Shown: one piece after another, positions 1 through 9,526 of the stretch | Layout: every line of letters begins with the position of its first letter | How positions within the stretch are numbered: position 1 is the stretch's first letter | Source: Ahaetulla prasina | Taxonomy: Eukaryota > Chordata > Lepidosauria > Squamata > Colubridae | Reading direction: 5' to 3' | Length of the DNA stretch: 64,000 nt | Assembly: GCF_028640845.1 (NCBI RefSeq) | Contig: NC_080546.1 | Location: 19,439,020-19,503,019 of the forward strand | Position numbers and translations under genes: made by a program | Notes under the pieces: generated by a model | What the model saw: the letters and a program-made list of their open reading frames with translations, nothing else | The model's database searches: none | What the model was told of the DNA's origin: nothing

Positions 1-300
1 TCTTGGAGCACACAAAACTGCCCAAATGGCAGCATTCTGCACCAGGCTCAAGCGTCTGGATGCTCTTCAAGAGCAGTCCTATGTAGACCACATTGTAGTA
101 GTCCAATTTGGAGACGACTAGGACACAAGTGACAATGAACAGAGCCCCACCCCAATTCAGGAATGGGCACAATGATGCACAACATGAAGCTGTGAAAGGC
201 CCACCTGGCCACAATTGCAACCTGTTCTTGGAGTATGGGAATACTGTATGGGAGAACACAGAGGACATTCAGTGGGAATGCCCCAGTGGGACAATCCTGT
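1..300 (-). repeat. old LINE-derived relic
   Basis: The stretch contains wording such as CATTGTAGTAGTCCAATTTG and CACCTGGCCACAATTGCAACC. I recall this as part of an old interspersed amniote LINE (L2/CR1-like) read in reverse. No usable ORF remains. It is truncated by the window edge, and the 300-490 stretch after it shows nothing I recognise. The family assignment is from memory of similar repeats. Confidence 0.3.
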
Positions 301-496
301 GAGCCTACATGCCTTGTTATTTTGGGGGATGAAAAAGTTCTCCTTCTGGTTTTTGAGGAGAGATATAATTTCGGTATGCATGTGTTTTTCTAGATGACTT
401 CTGCTAAGTGAAAGGTCTACAAGTGTAATGGAATGTAGGAATGACTTTGGGGGAAGGGAGTGGAAGAGATGCAGCCTAGGAAATAATCAAAGGTGA

Positions 497-1023
497 TGTC
501 GTGTCCCACTCCTCCGCTGACGGCCAGGTCTGGGAAATCCGAATCAGGCGTGCCTCTGCAGCTCTGCCAAAGTCCTAGCAAAGACCTCAGGGCAGGCAGG
601 AGATCAAAAAGTGACTTCAGCAAGATATGTTTAGACTTTGCCTGACTCAGAGAATGCCAGAAAGCAGATCCTTTATATAGGCCATGGGGTGTGGCTCCAT
701 GACTCAGCACTTATCCAGGCCTGCCCCTCCCTTCCTTCTGTTGACGCCGCCTATCAAGTCTTCTGACGTGAGGGTCACTCCAATCGGCAGCTGTTGGTAA
801 TTGACCTTCCTCAGGCTCACATGCTGTGGAGGAGGGGGAGGGGTCTAGTTGCTCCGTTTGCCTGGGCATGGAGCCAGAGCTGGGGGCTGGAGGTATTTCT
901 TCCTCTTCAGCCTGTCTCGGCATGGAGCCAGGGCTGGGGCCGGGAGGCATACTAGGACATTCTTCAGTGTTCGGAAGCAGATAAGCAGACCCCGGCTGAG
1001 GTGAGAGCGGGCAAGACACAACA
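497..1023 (-). mobile_element. solo LTR, family B, copy 1
   Basis: The 527-bp block begins TGTCGTGTCCCACTCC and ends GACACAACA, the TG...CA termini of an LTR. It matches, in opposite orientation, the LTR at 62950-63537, including the same TATA region and 3' end. A minus-strand TATA box (CTATATAAAG) lies at 671-680. An open frame of about 116 codons (minus, 711-1061) runs through U3, ends in an Arg/Gln/Lys-rich tail and has Pro-rich repeats. Flanks GGTGA and GGTAG are only a poor target duplication, so it is either old or rearranged. Ty3/Gypsy or ERV origin is open. Confidence 0.6.
671..680 (-). promoter_or_regulatory. LTR TATA box
   Basis: CTATATAAAG on the minus strand, followed on that strand by GGATCTGCTTTCTGGCATTC. 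The same arrangement occurs on the plus strand at 63348 in the sister LTR. It marks the probable U3/R promoter of LTR family B. Confidence 0.5.
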
Positions 1024-1160
1024 GGTAGGAATCCCAGTGGTTTAACATTTAGAGAAAGCAACTTAGGAAGGACTCGTCCTAATGAATCAGGTGTTTAAAA
1101 GCAGCAGCAGGAAGTTTGTACCATCAGACTTGCAAGATTCTGTTAATGTAACCTTGCAAT

Positions 1161-1488
1161 CAGTGGTGGTATTCTACTGGTTCGCATCAGTTCGGGTGAA
1201 CCGTTAGCTCCAACTTTCAGCCGTGAGTGAACCAGTTCGCTCCAATTTTGAAGTGGTCCCACCCACCCACCCCTGCATTTTATTTACCTATATTTCCGCT
1301 TCCCAAAGCCCAGCTAATCGGGGCAGCAGAGTGGATTGCCGAGCCTCAGCTATTTTCCTTGCCAGAAGCAGTGCGGAAGGTGAGTTTATTGCAAATTGTG
1401 CACTCATGCGTAGTACGCATCTGGTGCACACACGAGCAAAGCATGCGCTCAGTGAACCGGTTGTTAAACCGGTAGGATCCCACCCCTG
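1161..1488. mobile_element. hAT-type MITE (CAGTGGTGG family)
   Basis: Begins CAGTGGTGG and ends CCCACCCCTG, so its ends are inverted repeats. Flanks CTTGCAAT (1153-1160) and CTTGTAAT (1489-1496) form an 8-bp duplication with one mismatch, as hAT elements make. No transposase is encoded. Related copies are at 25266, 31830, 40782, 49034 and 56996. Confidence 0.65.
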
Positions 1489-1540
1489 CTTGTAATAGAG
1501 TAGATTTAGCAATAGTAAGAGCAATAATAATGGCACTTAT

Positions 1541-1735
1541 CCTTGGTGGCATAGTAGTTAGAATGTGGTATTGCAGTCAAAGTCTGAAGTTTGATCCTGG
1601 TGGAGCTCAAGGTGATTCAGCCTTTCCTTCCGAGGTCAGTAAAATGAGGACCCCAATTGTTGAGGGCAATATGCTGAAATTGCTGTAAAGCACTGTGGGG
1701 TAATATGTAAATCTAAGTGCTATTGCTATTCTGAC
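1541..1735 (+). mobile_element. tRNA-derived SINE
   Basis: The head carries an A-box-like TGGCATAGTAGTT and a B-box-like AAGTTTGATCCTG about 40 bp apart. The body has the wording shared by the SINEs at 14061, 33692, 57505 and 61806: GATTCAGCCTT, TAAAATGAGGAC, GCAATATGCTG. The tail reads CTAAGTGCTATTGCTATT. The tRNA-like head is too degenerate to be a tRNA gene. Confidence 0.65.
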
Positions 1736-2261
1736 CTATGCCTCTAGGACTTTATAAACATGGACATAAATTGGATATATTAGGACAGTTACTAATACCG
1801 TGTTTCCCTACCCCAAAAGTAAATCCTAGCTTGATTTTTACACATTCCCAATATAACCCTTACCCCCAAAATAAGCCCTAATTAAGACTCAGCCCACCGT
1901 GTAATTAAAGTAGAATGTGGATGGGGGTGGTGGAACCGCCCTACTACTTACCTTTGGACAGTTGCAGCCAGGCCTTGCATACCCCAACACCTGCCTTGCT
2001 GGCCCATTTCTTCTGCAGCTAGCAAGGTCGGCAAGGCTTTTCAGAAGGCCTCTGCAGCTGGTAACAGAGTTTTGGATTGATACAAAGCTCTGTTATAGTC
2101 TACAAAGGCCTTCAGGAAAGCCTTGCTGGACTTGCCAGCTGTTCCAGAATAAGTTCCTGAAGGCCACTGATAGTGAAAAGGAAGCTGGGGGTGATGCGCG
2201 CAAGTGAGGTGAGTCAGTGGATGACATCCCCCCCCCCTGAAAATAAGATCTGGTGCCTTTT

Positions 2262-2291
2262 TTTGGTGGAGATATATATATCTCCACCAAA
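2262..2291. repeat. perfect 30-bp palindrome
   Basis: TTTGGTGGAGATATA is followed directly by its exact reverse complement. It abuts the 5' junction of the LINE fragment that starts at 2292, and its right half supplies that insertion's target duplication. Confidence 0.7.
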
Positions 2292-2778
2292 GGTCTTCCG
2301 GGTGCACTTCAAGGTGTTGGTTACCACCTTTAAAGTGCTCCATGGCTTAGGACCGGGTTATCTACAGGATCGCCTTCTGCCACCGTTTGCCTCCCACTGA
2401 CCCGTGCACTCCCATAGGGAGGGTCTCCTCAGGGTGCCGTCAGCCAAACAATGTTGGCTGGAGGCCCCCAGGGGGAGGGCCTTCTCTGTGGGGGCCCCTA
2501 CCCTCTGGAACGAGCTTCCCCCAGGACTTCATCAACTTCCTGATCTCCGGACCTTCCGCCGCGAGCTGAAGACGTATTTATTCTTCTGCGCAGGTCTGGC
2601 ATAGAATTAGTATTATTATTTGTAATTTAAAATGGGGTTTTTATGGTTTTATGTATTTTAATTTAGGGGCCAAATTTAATAAGTTTTTTATCAGTGTTTT
2701 TATTTGTATTGTATTGTTGGTTTTTATCTGGCTGTGAACCGCCCTGAGTCCTTCAGGAGAAGGGCGGTAGAAAAATTA

Positions 2779-2860
<82 letters not shown>
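2292..2860 (+). mobile_element. L2-like LINE 3' fragment with (AAT)n tail
   Basis: A 5'-truncated copy of the LINE also seen at 8479-12740. It encodes the end of the reverse-transcriptase ORF (wording like AFSVGAPTLWNELPPGL, then a LKTYLF ending), a short 3' UTR with CTGTGAACCGCCCTGAGTCC, and an (AAT)n tail at 2778-2860. Target duplication ATCTCCACCAAA (2280-2291) against ATCTCCATCAAA (2861-2872) delimits it. A simple-repeat tail is usual for L2/CR1-group LINEs. Confidence 0.75.
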
Positions 2861-2862
<2 letters not shown>

Positions 2863-2876
2863 CTCCATCAAAATAT

Positions 2877-3342
2877 AGATTTATTTATTTATTTATTTAT
2901 TAATCAAACTTATATACCGCACCATCTCCCGTAGGACTCAGGGCGGTTCACAGGCATATTAAAACAATATAATAAATAAGCATTAAAACCCAGTTAAAAC
3001 TAGATATTATCATGGCCTGATCACTAAAACAGTAAAAACCAATAAAAACCCCATTAAAAATTTGCTAAAACATTTTATATTAGGCTAGTCCAGCGCGCTG
3101 AAATAATAGAGTCTTCAGTTCACGTCTGAAGGTCCGGAGGTCGGGGAGTTGTCGTAATCCCGGAGGAAGCTCGTTCCACAGGGCTGGTGCCGCCACAGAG
3201 AAGGCCCTCCCCCTGAGGGCCGCCAACCTACATTGTTTGGTCGACGGCACCCTGAGGAGGCCTACTCTGTGGGAGCGCACAGGTCGTTGGGAGGCAATCG
3301 GCGGCAGAAGGCGGTCTCGGAGGTATCCCAGTCCTAAACCAC
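2877..3342 (-). mobile_element. L2-like LINE 3' fragment, opposite orientation
   Basis: Read on the minus strand it ends with CCGCCCTGAGTCCTACGGGA and a (TAAA)n tail at 2878-2902. The ORF tail at 3080-3280 has the same 'LLRVPSTKQCRLAALRGRAF' wording as the 2292 copy. The two copies sit head to head within one older DNA element. Confidence 0.7.
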
Positions 3343-3353
3343 CTAAGATAGAT

Positions 3354-3444
<91 letters not shown>
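3343..3444. repeat. (GATA)n microsatellite (Bkm-like)
   Basis: Roughly 100 bp of GATA units with two GATGATA interruptions. Long GATA arrays are the core of the Bkm satellite, described as enriched on snake sex chromosomes. A single tract says nothing about chromosome of origin. Confidence 0.85.
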
Positions 3445-3445
<1 letters not shown>

Positions 3446-3715
3446 TTAAGACAGGGTCTTATTTTTGGGGAAACACGATAATATAGAACAATGTGATGTT
3501 ATTTACATTTAGTTGGATTAATATTTTTTTCCCTAAAACTTATTAGGTATGGCCAGCACAAAACTCTGGGAAACTAAAAAAAAAAAAAAAACATATAGAG
3601 GAACTGGGCGGTGTTAAGGGCATTTGCTCTTAAAAAAACGGTCTCAAAAAAATCCTTCACTCATGACATGGACCCAGATCACTTGCAACTGTGATAAGTA
3701 GATTCTGAAATGGTA

Positions 3716-4615
3716 CAGGTAGTTCTTGACCTATGACCACAACTGAGCCCAACATTTCTGTTGCTAAGCGAGACAGTTGTTAAGTGAGTTTTTCGTCCAT
3801 TTTTCAACCATTCCTGCCATAGTTGTTAAGTGAATCATTGCAGTTGTTAAGCTAGCAGCACAGTTGTTACTCTGGCTTCACTATCGACTTTGCTTGTCAG
3901 AAAGTCACAAAAGGTGATCATATGATGGGACACTGCAACTGACATAAATATAAAACCAGTCCGAATTTTGATCACATGACCATGGAGACACTGCAACAGT
4001 TGTAAGTGTGAAAAATGGTCATAAGTCCCTTTTTTTCTGTGCTGTTGTAAATTCAAACAACAGTCTGTAGGAATTTAGCACCCACCCCCCTCCTAGAAGA
4101 ATGAAATATTTTAGAAAATATTTAAAAGGCAGAATATATTTCCCTGGATGAGAAATGGAGAAACATGTTTTAAAGACAAAGCAACTCCCCCCACCTTTGT
4201 CAATGGGCCATTAAGGCCTGAGCCAGTCCATTGTCTACATGACAAAGATAGGATTAGCCCCTACCCATCTAGCAACAGAATCTTACCACATGGCAAGGCT
4301 CAAGCAAGCTTGAGAGACAACCTACAACATTAGCTAAGACCCCTAGACCACCTGGGAGTTTGACAACCAATCAGGATACTCTTCCTGTGCCCCAGAAAGT
4401 TCAAAGCTCAGAAAAAGCATAAAACCAGGGAGCACACAGAATCTCAGCCCTTTTCTGTTCAGGATCTCAAGCCATGTGATCCTGGCTACCATTAAACCAT
4501 CTTTCCAAGCAGCCTCCATGTTTCCAGTGTCTTTGTCCCCACTTGGAACTGAACCCAGATGGATATTTCTTCCAACAAGTCACTAAATGAACGATTGTAA
4601 ATTGAGGATTACCTG
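3716..4615. mobile_element. TA-flanked MITE interrupted by an LTR
   Basis: Left end CAGGTAGTTCTTGAC and right end (reverse complement) CAGGTAATCCTCAATT are inverted repeats flanked by TA (3714-3715 and 4616-4617). This fits a Tc1/mariner-type target. The interior holds TTGTTAAGTGAG and GATCATATGATGGG type wording common to all copies of this family (28442, 29701, 50625, 60317). The element is split at 4066-4577 by a solo LTR. Confidence 0.75.
4066..4577 (+). mobile_element. retrovirus-like solo LTR, copy 1
   Basis: A 512-bp block with ends TGTAGGAATTTAGC and TATTTCTTCCAACA inserted in the MITE at 3716-4615. AGTC (4062-4065 and 4578-4581) is duplicated exactly. A 4-bp duplication is typical of gammaretrovirus-like (class I) ERVs, whereas most Gypsy elements give 5 bp. 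A TATA-like GCATAAAACC is at 4418. The copy at 45728-46311 shares both ends. No coding region is attached, so this is a solo LTR from LTR-LTR recombination. Confidence 0.7.
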
Positions 4616-4671
4616 TACAGCTCTCTGTTTAAAGGCCCAATATTTTGTAGTCATCATTTCTATCTTTTTTT

Positions 4672-4907
4672 TCTGAGTGGTGCAGTGGCCTAGAGGTGGA
4701 GCTCTCACCTCACAACCAGGAGGCCGTGAGTTCAATCCTAGGTAGAGGCCAATATTTATCTCTCCAGGCACAATGAATATATGCCTGCATAATATAACTC
4801 CGCATTGGCGACAGGAATGGCATCTGGCCAGTAAACACTTAGCTCTATTCAGTTGCCCGGATTCCACCCCATAAGGGATTATGGGGTCATTAAAAGAAGA
4901 TGATTTG
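4672..4907 (+). mobile_element. tRNA-derived SINE (second type)
   Basis: A-box-like TGGCCTAGAGGTGG near 4687 and B-box-like GAGTTCAATCCTAG near 4730 give a tRNA-like promoter. The body with GGCATCTGGCCAGTAAACAC differs from the SINE at 1541. The end is near GGGGTCATTAAAAGAAGATG. A related head with TGGCTTAGAGGTTA occurs at 28154. Confidence 0.65.
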
Positions 4908-5577
4908 TATCTTTTTTCTCCTAATTTCAGATATTCTTAGGAAACTAAGGTGCAACATGTTCTGCCATTAAAAATCTACAGGAACTGGGCATGGAAAGAG
5001 CTTGAATAAAGATTTAATCTATGGTCAGTATTCATCATTTGGTTCACTGACTATTTGGAAGCATGACAGCATTATCAGAAGCCTTAGAAACTGTTGATGC
5101 CATTCCATACTTCATTTATCCAGTTATCCTTGAAACTCCTAGGTGTACACAGCATATGATTTACAATGGAATCTGACAACCCTTAAAAAATAAATCAAGG
5201 TACAATCCATGAGCATTTCTGACAATCTTCTGGACTTCTACATGCCATTTCAACTGTATTTTGAAATCTAAACAAAACATTATTGGTTCGCTGTTGTTGC
5301 TTTTAAGCTGGTCCAAATTGAAAAAAAACATTAACAGCAGTTTCTTTCTGTGCCAGTATCATTCATGACAGTATCTAGAAATAGAATGAAAGAAATGATT
5401 GAATAACTGAACGATTTAGAGAAATGTCTCAACTGGAGGGAGAAGAAAAGCATATTTGTTAGGAGAGTTAAAGTGACTGAATAATAAGGTCACTTTTCAG
5501 CATAAATAAGTTTTTTTTTAAAAATTCCTCCAACAGAAAAAGAAGACAGTTCAGAAATCAGAGATATTGACAATAAT
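4908..5577. other. unrecognised AT-rich sequence
   Basis: No convincing ORF, repeat family or regulatory motif seen in this stretch. Confidence 0.5.
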
Positions 5578-5589
5578 CAAGGGTCATAT

Positions 5590-6150
5590 GTCCCTACGGT
5601 GCTTTTTCAAGATGCAATTGGACTTCCTTGTTTTTCTTTGAAGATGTTTTGCTTCTCATCCAAGAAGCTTCTTCAGCTCTGACTGGATGGTGGGGAATGG
5701 AAGGATTTATACTCCTTGCAGACAGCTGGTCACTTACATTCTTTTAATGAGTCAATAAGGCCACCTGGAGGTTTATCTGTGTCATCAAAGAGGCCATCTA
5801 TGTCAAAATTGAACAGTCTCTCTCAACAGAGGGGGGGAGATGGACATCATCTATCTCCAGTCTATAACACAATCCTTTCGACAGTTCCAAGATGACTCCA
5901 TACCCATTTGCACCACTCAGGTGACCCATAGGACACAGATAAACCTCCAGGTGGCAGCAACGACTCTCTAAAAGAATGCAAATTACCAGTTGTTTGCAAG
6001 GAGTGTAAAACCTTCCATTCCCCACCATCTAGTCAGAGCTGAAGAAGCTTCTTGGATGAGAAGCAAAACCTCTTCAAAATAAGGTCCAGTTGCTTCTTGA
6101 AAAAGCACCTTTGCGACACCATGACCTGGATGACTTAGAATCTGCATAGA
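5590..6150 (+). mobile_element. Penelope-like inverted-repeat element
   Basis: The block is a long palindrome. Arm 5590-5783 is the reverse complement of about 5932-6117 (shared wording GAAGAAGCTTCTTGGATGAG, then AAGCACCTTTG). The loop starts with codons for KEAIYVKIEQ (5787-5816), the usual C-terminal wording of the GIY-YIG endonuclease of Penelope-like elements. A frameshift follows at once. CAAGGGTCATAT is duplicated exactly at 5578-5589 and 6151-6162, so the insertion is delimited. Terminal repeats in inverted orientation are known for Penelope-like elements. A non-autonomous derivative is the best reading. Confidence 0.6.
5787..5816 (+). pseudogene. Penelope endonuclease C-terminal remnant
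   Basis: Ten codons reading KEAIYVKIEQ, a stretch conserved near the end of the endonuclease domain of Penelope-like retroelements. The frame is lost immediately after by a 1-nt difference relative to the copy at 47589-47639. It cannot encode a working protein. Confidence 0.5.
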
Positions 6151-6224
6151 CAAGGGTCATATGGCATCTCAGAGAATTGAATTAAGTCATGCACTTTTCA
6201 TGACACCTTTCAATGCACCTATAT

Positions 6225-6308
6225 GGGGTTGGGTGGGGCATGGCTGGGGAATTCTGGGAGTTGAGGTCCATCTATCTTAAAGTAGCTGAGGTTGAGAAAC
6301 AATGGCAT
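6225..6308. repeat. short interspersed relic
   Basis: GGGGAATTCTGGGAGTTGAG, then AAGTAGCTGAGGTTGAGAAA, is wording I recognise as a widespread amniote repeat. A related piece is at 46350-46440 (ACTCTGGGACTTGAAGTCC). The class is not determined. Confidence 0.4.
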
Positions 6309-6448
6309 AGTTCATTTTCACATTGTAATATTTCAATGTAATGTTTTCACTTACGTTTAGGACTAATGTGGGCATTGTTTTCACTTTTATCTTAATGCTG
6401 CTGTTCTCTCCATGTTGATGGGTCATGCAGCGATGAAGATGAAAACTA

Positions 6449-6498
6449 TATTGGTTTTATGATAATTATCAGTGTAACATAAATAATAAGACAGTGAA
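6449..6498. repeat. 50-bp direct repeat, copy 1
   Basis: Begins TATTGGTTTTATGATAATTA and ends AAGACAGTGAA. It is identical over 50 bp to 12741-12790. It does not belong to any repeat family I recognise, and the second copy sits in a rearranged patchwork. Confidence 0.8.
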
Positions 6499-7050
6499 TA
6501 TGATGAAAATATAGTAGATTAACTGCATCAAATGCATTGTGAAAGAACATCACTGGTCCCCCTTAGACAAAGATAGAAAGGCATAAGTACTTAATTTTGA
6601 TTTCTACAATTGCATATTTTTAAAACGAAATATTGGTCTCCTGCTATTCTCTAGTCATGTTGAAAATGTGCTTATTAAAAAGAACTAAAATTTTTAAATG
6701 AGATGCTGACTTTTGCAATACAACATACTCTATGTACGACTCTACTGGGATGTGAGTAAGACATTGTACTTTCAACAGTTTACAACTTTCTAGGCAACAC
6801 GCTGAGATAGATAGCAATCAAATTAGAGTTGCTACAGAATAATAATTCAGCAGTATCACCCAGATGCATGGTTAACCAAAAACTGGAATCTAGTTGAAAT
6901 ATACTGTATTCTCTAAAGAGAGTATCTGGAGGAGAATAGACAAACAGGAAATTTTATTTCAAAAGGATTATTGGAAACAACAAGCTAAATTTTAAAACCC
7001 TAATATAGTGTGTAGTATATAATACGTGCTATTAAATGACAATATAAGAA
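6499..7050. other. unrecognised AT-rich sequence
   Basis: No ORF or repeat recognised. Confidence 0.45.
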
Positions 7051-7739
7051 TTTATATTAACAGAACAAGAGAATAAGAGAGTAGGAAGGAATCTTGGAGG
7101 TTTTTTAGTCCAACCCCTGCCCAGGCAGAAAACTCTATACCATTTCAGACAAATGGTTGTCCAATCTCTTCTTAAAAACCTCCAGAGGTGGAGCACTCAT
7201 AATTTCTAGAAGCAAGTTGGTCCACTAATTAATTGTTCTAACTGTCAAGAAATTTCTCCTTATTTCTAGGTTGGTTCTCTCCTTGATTATTTTCCATCCA
7301 TTGCTTTTTGTCTTATCTTCAGGTACTTTGGAGAATAGGTTGACCCTCTCTTCTCTTTGGCAGCCCCTTAGATATTGAAACACTGCTACCATGTCACCTG
7401 TGATCCTTCTTTTATTAAACTAGACATACCCAATTCCTGCAACCGTTCTTCATATGTTTTACCCTCCAGCCCCCTAATCATCTTTGTTGCTCTTCTCTGC
7501 ACTCTTTCCAAAGTTTCAACATCTTTTTTATAGCGTGGTGACCAAAACTGGGTGCAATATTCCAAGTGTGGCCTTACCCAAGGCATTACAAAATGGTATT
7601 CATATGATCTTGATTCTATCCCTCTGTTAATGTAACCTAGAACTGTGTTGGCTTTTTTGGCAGCTGCCAGACACTGTTGGCTCATATTTAAGTGATTGTC
7701 CACTGGGACTCCAAGATCCCTCTCACAGTTACTACTATT
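7051..7739 (-). mobile_element. CR1-type LINE, 5'-truncated
   Basis: Read on the minus strand this gives the end of the reverse-transcriptase ORF, a short 3' UTR with AACCTCCAAGATTCCTTCC wording, and the tail at about 7051. The same family occurs at 23140, 24881, 32483, 42251, 57941 and 63708. Abundance and wording match the common snake CR1. Confidence 0.8.
7386..7703 (-). pseudogene. CR1 reverse transcriptase C-terminal part
   Basis: A 105-codon open stretch with the CR1 C-terminal wording [26 protein letters not shown] and EERLQELGM. In a full CR1 ORF2 this follows the polymerase active site, and no catalytic motif is retained. The copy is 5'-truncated and drifts out of frame near LIKEGSQ. 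The homologous plus-strand piece is at 32753-33100. Confidence 0.75.
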
Positions 7740-8285
7740 GTGTAGTCACATTCAGAGAACACCCGCTGAAACTAATGAATGGTCATAACTAATGTAAATC
7801 TAAGTTGAGTTATACGAAGTCATTCTTAAAAGTATCTTTATATTAAAAAAACAGACAGAAAAAAGGTGCTTTCAAAATAATGCCAACTGGATTGTTTTCT
7901 AAATGCATTACACTGTACACTTTGCAGAAACAAGATTGATTCTTCATGTAGCACAAATTAAACATATCAATCATATGGAATAGGTAACGTGTTGATTTCT
8001 GATTAGATGTGACACATTAACAATCTGCTCCAGCATTCCTTGGAGGGCCAGTATGTCAAGGTCAATCTTAGAGTCACAGACTAATGGCCCAACATGTGTA
8101 GTCATCTTTGCTGCCTATAACTTATGACAGAAAGGAAATATTAGGAAATCTTGGAACTGAAAACAGTGGCGGTCTTGTCAAATTTGTCCATCCACTGCAG
8201 TAGGATAAGTCACTGTTGATTCTAAAGCATCTGATGGTTGCTGATGTCATTTGCCATTAACTGGAGTGTCCGATGGAGATTTCAT
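7740..8285. other. unrecognised sequence
   Basis: No feature recognised between the CR1 fragment and the (AATAG)n tract. Confidence 0.45.
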
Positions 8286-8478
8286 CTATATAGAATAGAA
8301 TAGAATAGAATAGAATAGAATAGAATAGAATAGAATAGAATAGAATAGAATAGAATTTTATTGGCCAAGTGTGATTGAACACACAAGGAATTTGTCTCGG
8401 TGCATATGCTCTCAGTGTACATAAAAGAAAAGATACCTTCATCAAGGTACAACACTTACAACACTCTTACAATACTCT
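8286..8478 (-). mobile_element. LINE 3' end with (AATAG)n tail
   Basis: An (AATAG)n run at 8286-8357 is followed by the reverse of a LINE 3' UTR (TTGGCCAAGTGTGATTGAAC, then ACACAAGGAATTTGTCT). The same junction is seen at 36990-37200. Snake CR1/L3-type LINEs are known to seed this microsatellite. It is cut off at 8478 by the start of the GC-rich LINE. Confidence 0.75.
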
Positions 8479-9526
8479 TCTACGCATGCGCAAGATGGCG
8501 GCTTACTGAAACGCCGGATCATCGGCTGGTGGATCCCTGGCTGATGGCGATGGTTTGCGGTCGCCTATGCCGCTGGCTCCCCTCGGCCCGGTGAATAGTA
8601 CATCTCAGCAATCGCGGGTGAGGTCTTTGGACCTCTTTGAACCCGCGGTTGCTGCGCTGGAGGCCGGAGGAACCGGAGACGGGGCGGATGAAGATGGCGG
8701 CCCTGCGGAGGTGCGTGGGCGGCTGGCCGACCCTCAGCTGTTCTCAGCTGTTTGGCGGTGAGCGGCATGGGTTTCTAGCGCCGCTACCGCTTCCATCAGG
8801 CGACACCCACCCTGGACTAAGCCGCATGGACTCGGCTCCCCCGCTCTTGTTGTCATCTCCCTGTTGGTTACAGGGTGAGCGGTGGGAGACGAACGGCCAT
8901 GTGGAGGTGTGGGGGGGGCGGCGGATGCCAGCTTCGCCGCGACGCCCGGGTTGTGTGGCTCAGCATTTTGGCCCTCGCTTCTTCAAAACGTCTTTTCCAT
9001 CGGCGGTGGAGGCTTGGCGGACTGGTGAAGGCGGCCTTGTGGAGATGGGGGGAGGGGGCTGCATGTTTTTCAGCTGAGATGGCGCTTATTCAGCTGCGCC
9101 TTGTTTGCACCCCTGGACTACGCCTCCTTGGGCTTCTGGTTTCCAGCTTGTTAGATCATCTCTCCCACTGAGGATGGGGGCAAGTGATGGACATGATGAC
9201 CATGTTGAGGCGTGGGGCAGGAAGGTGTATTCTTCAGCTGATACTGTGGCTACCTCTACCCCACCCCGGACCTCCTTCCTGGACTGCTGGAACATCTCTC
9301 CGCAGACGGCATACTCCGTCCAGCGGAACATCTACCTGGTGGTTGGGCTGTGACGGTTTACGATCTTTTGTCTGCTAATCCATCAGGATATAAATGGACT
9401 TTACATCTTTTTAGGACGGACTGCCTGTCTCTTTTTTCCATCTCTTTTTTCCATCCGTTACCGGACTCCAGAATGACATCCCAGTATAACATCTCGGCTG
9501 CCAAATGGGACATAGTCAGCTGATGG

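Larger units (their letters stand above)
1797..3478. mobile_element. DNA element with GTGTTTCCC terminal inverted repeats
   Basis: CCGTGTTTCCCTACCCCAAA at the left and TTTTTGGGGAAACACG at the right are inverted relative to each other and are each flanked by TA. The interior includes the 'AAATAAGCCCTAATTAAGAC' type sequence near 1868. Two L2-like LINE fragments and microsatellites were inserted later and make up much of its length. A fragment of the same family seems to lie at 62733-62870. The superfamily is unassigned. Confidence 0.5.

Noticed and set aside
2704..2934. ORF with a long asparagine run
   Set aside because: It is the (AAT)n tail of a LINE read in one frame.
8479..9500. GC-rich, CpG-containing stretch that could be a CpG-island promoter of a host gene
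   Set aside because: It runs directly into LINE endonuclease and RT coding sequence, so it is the LINE 5' region.
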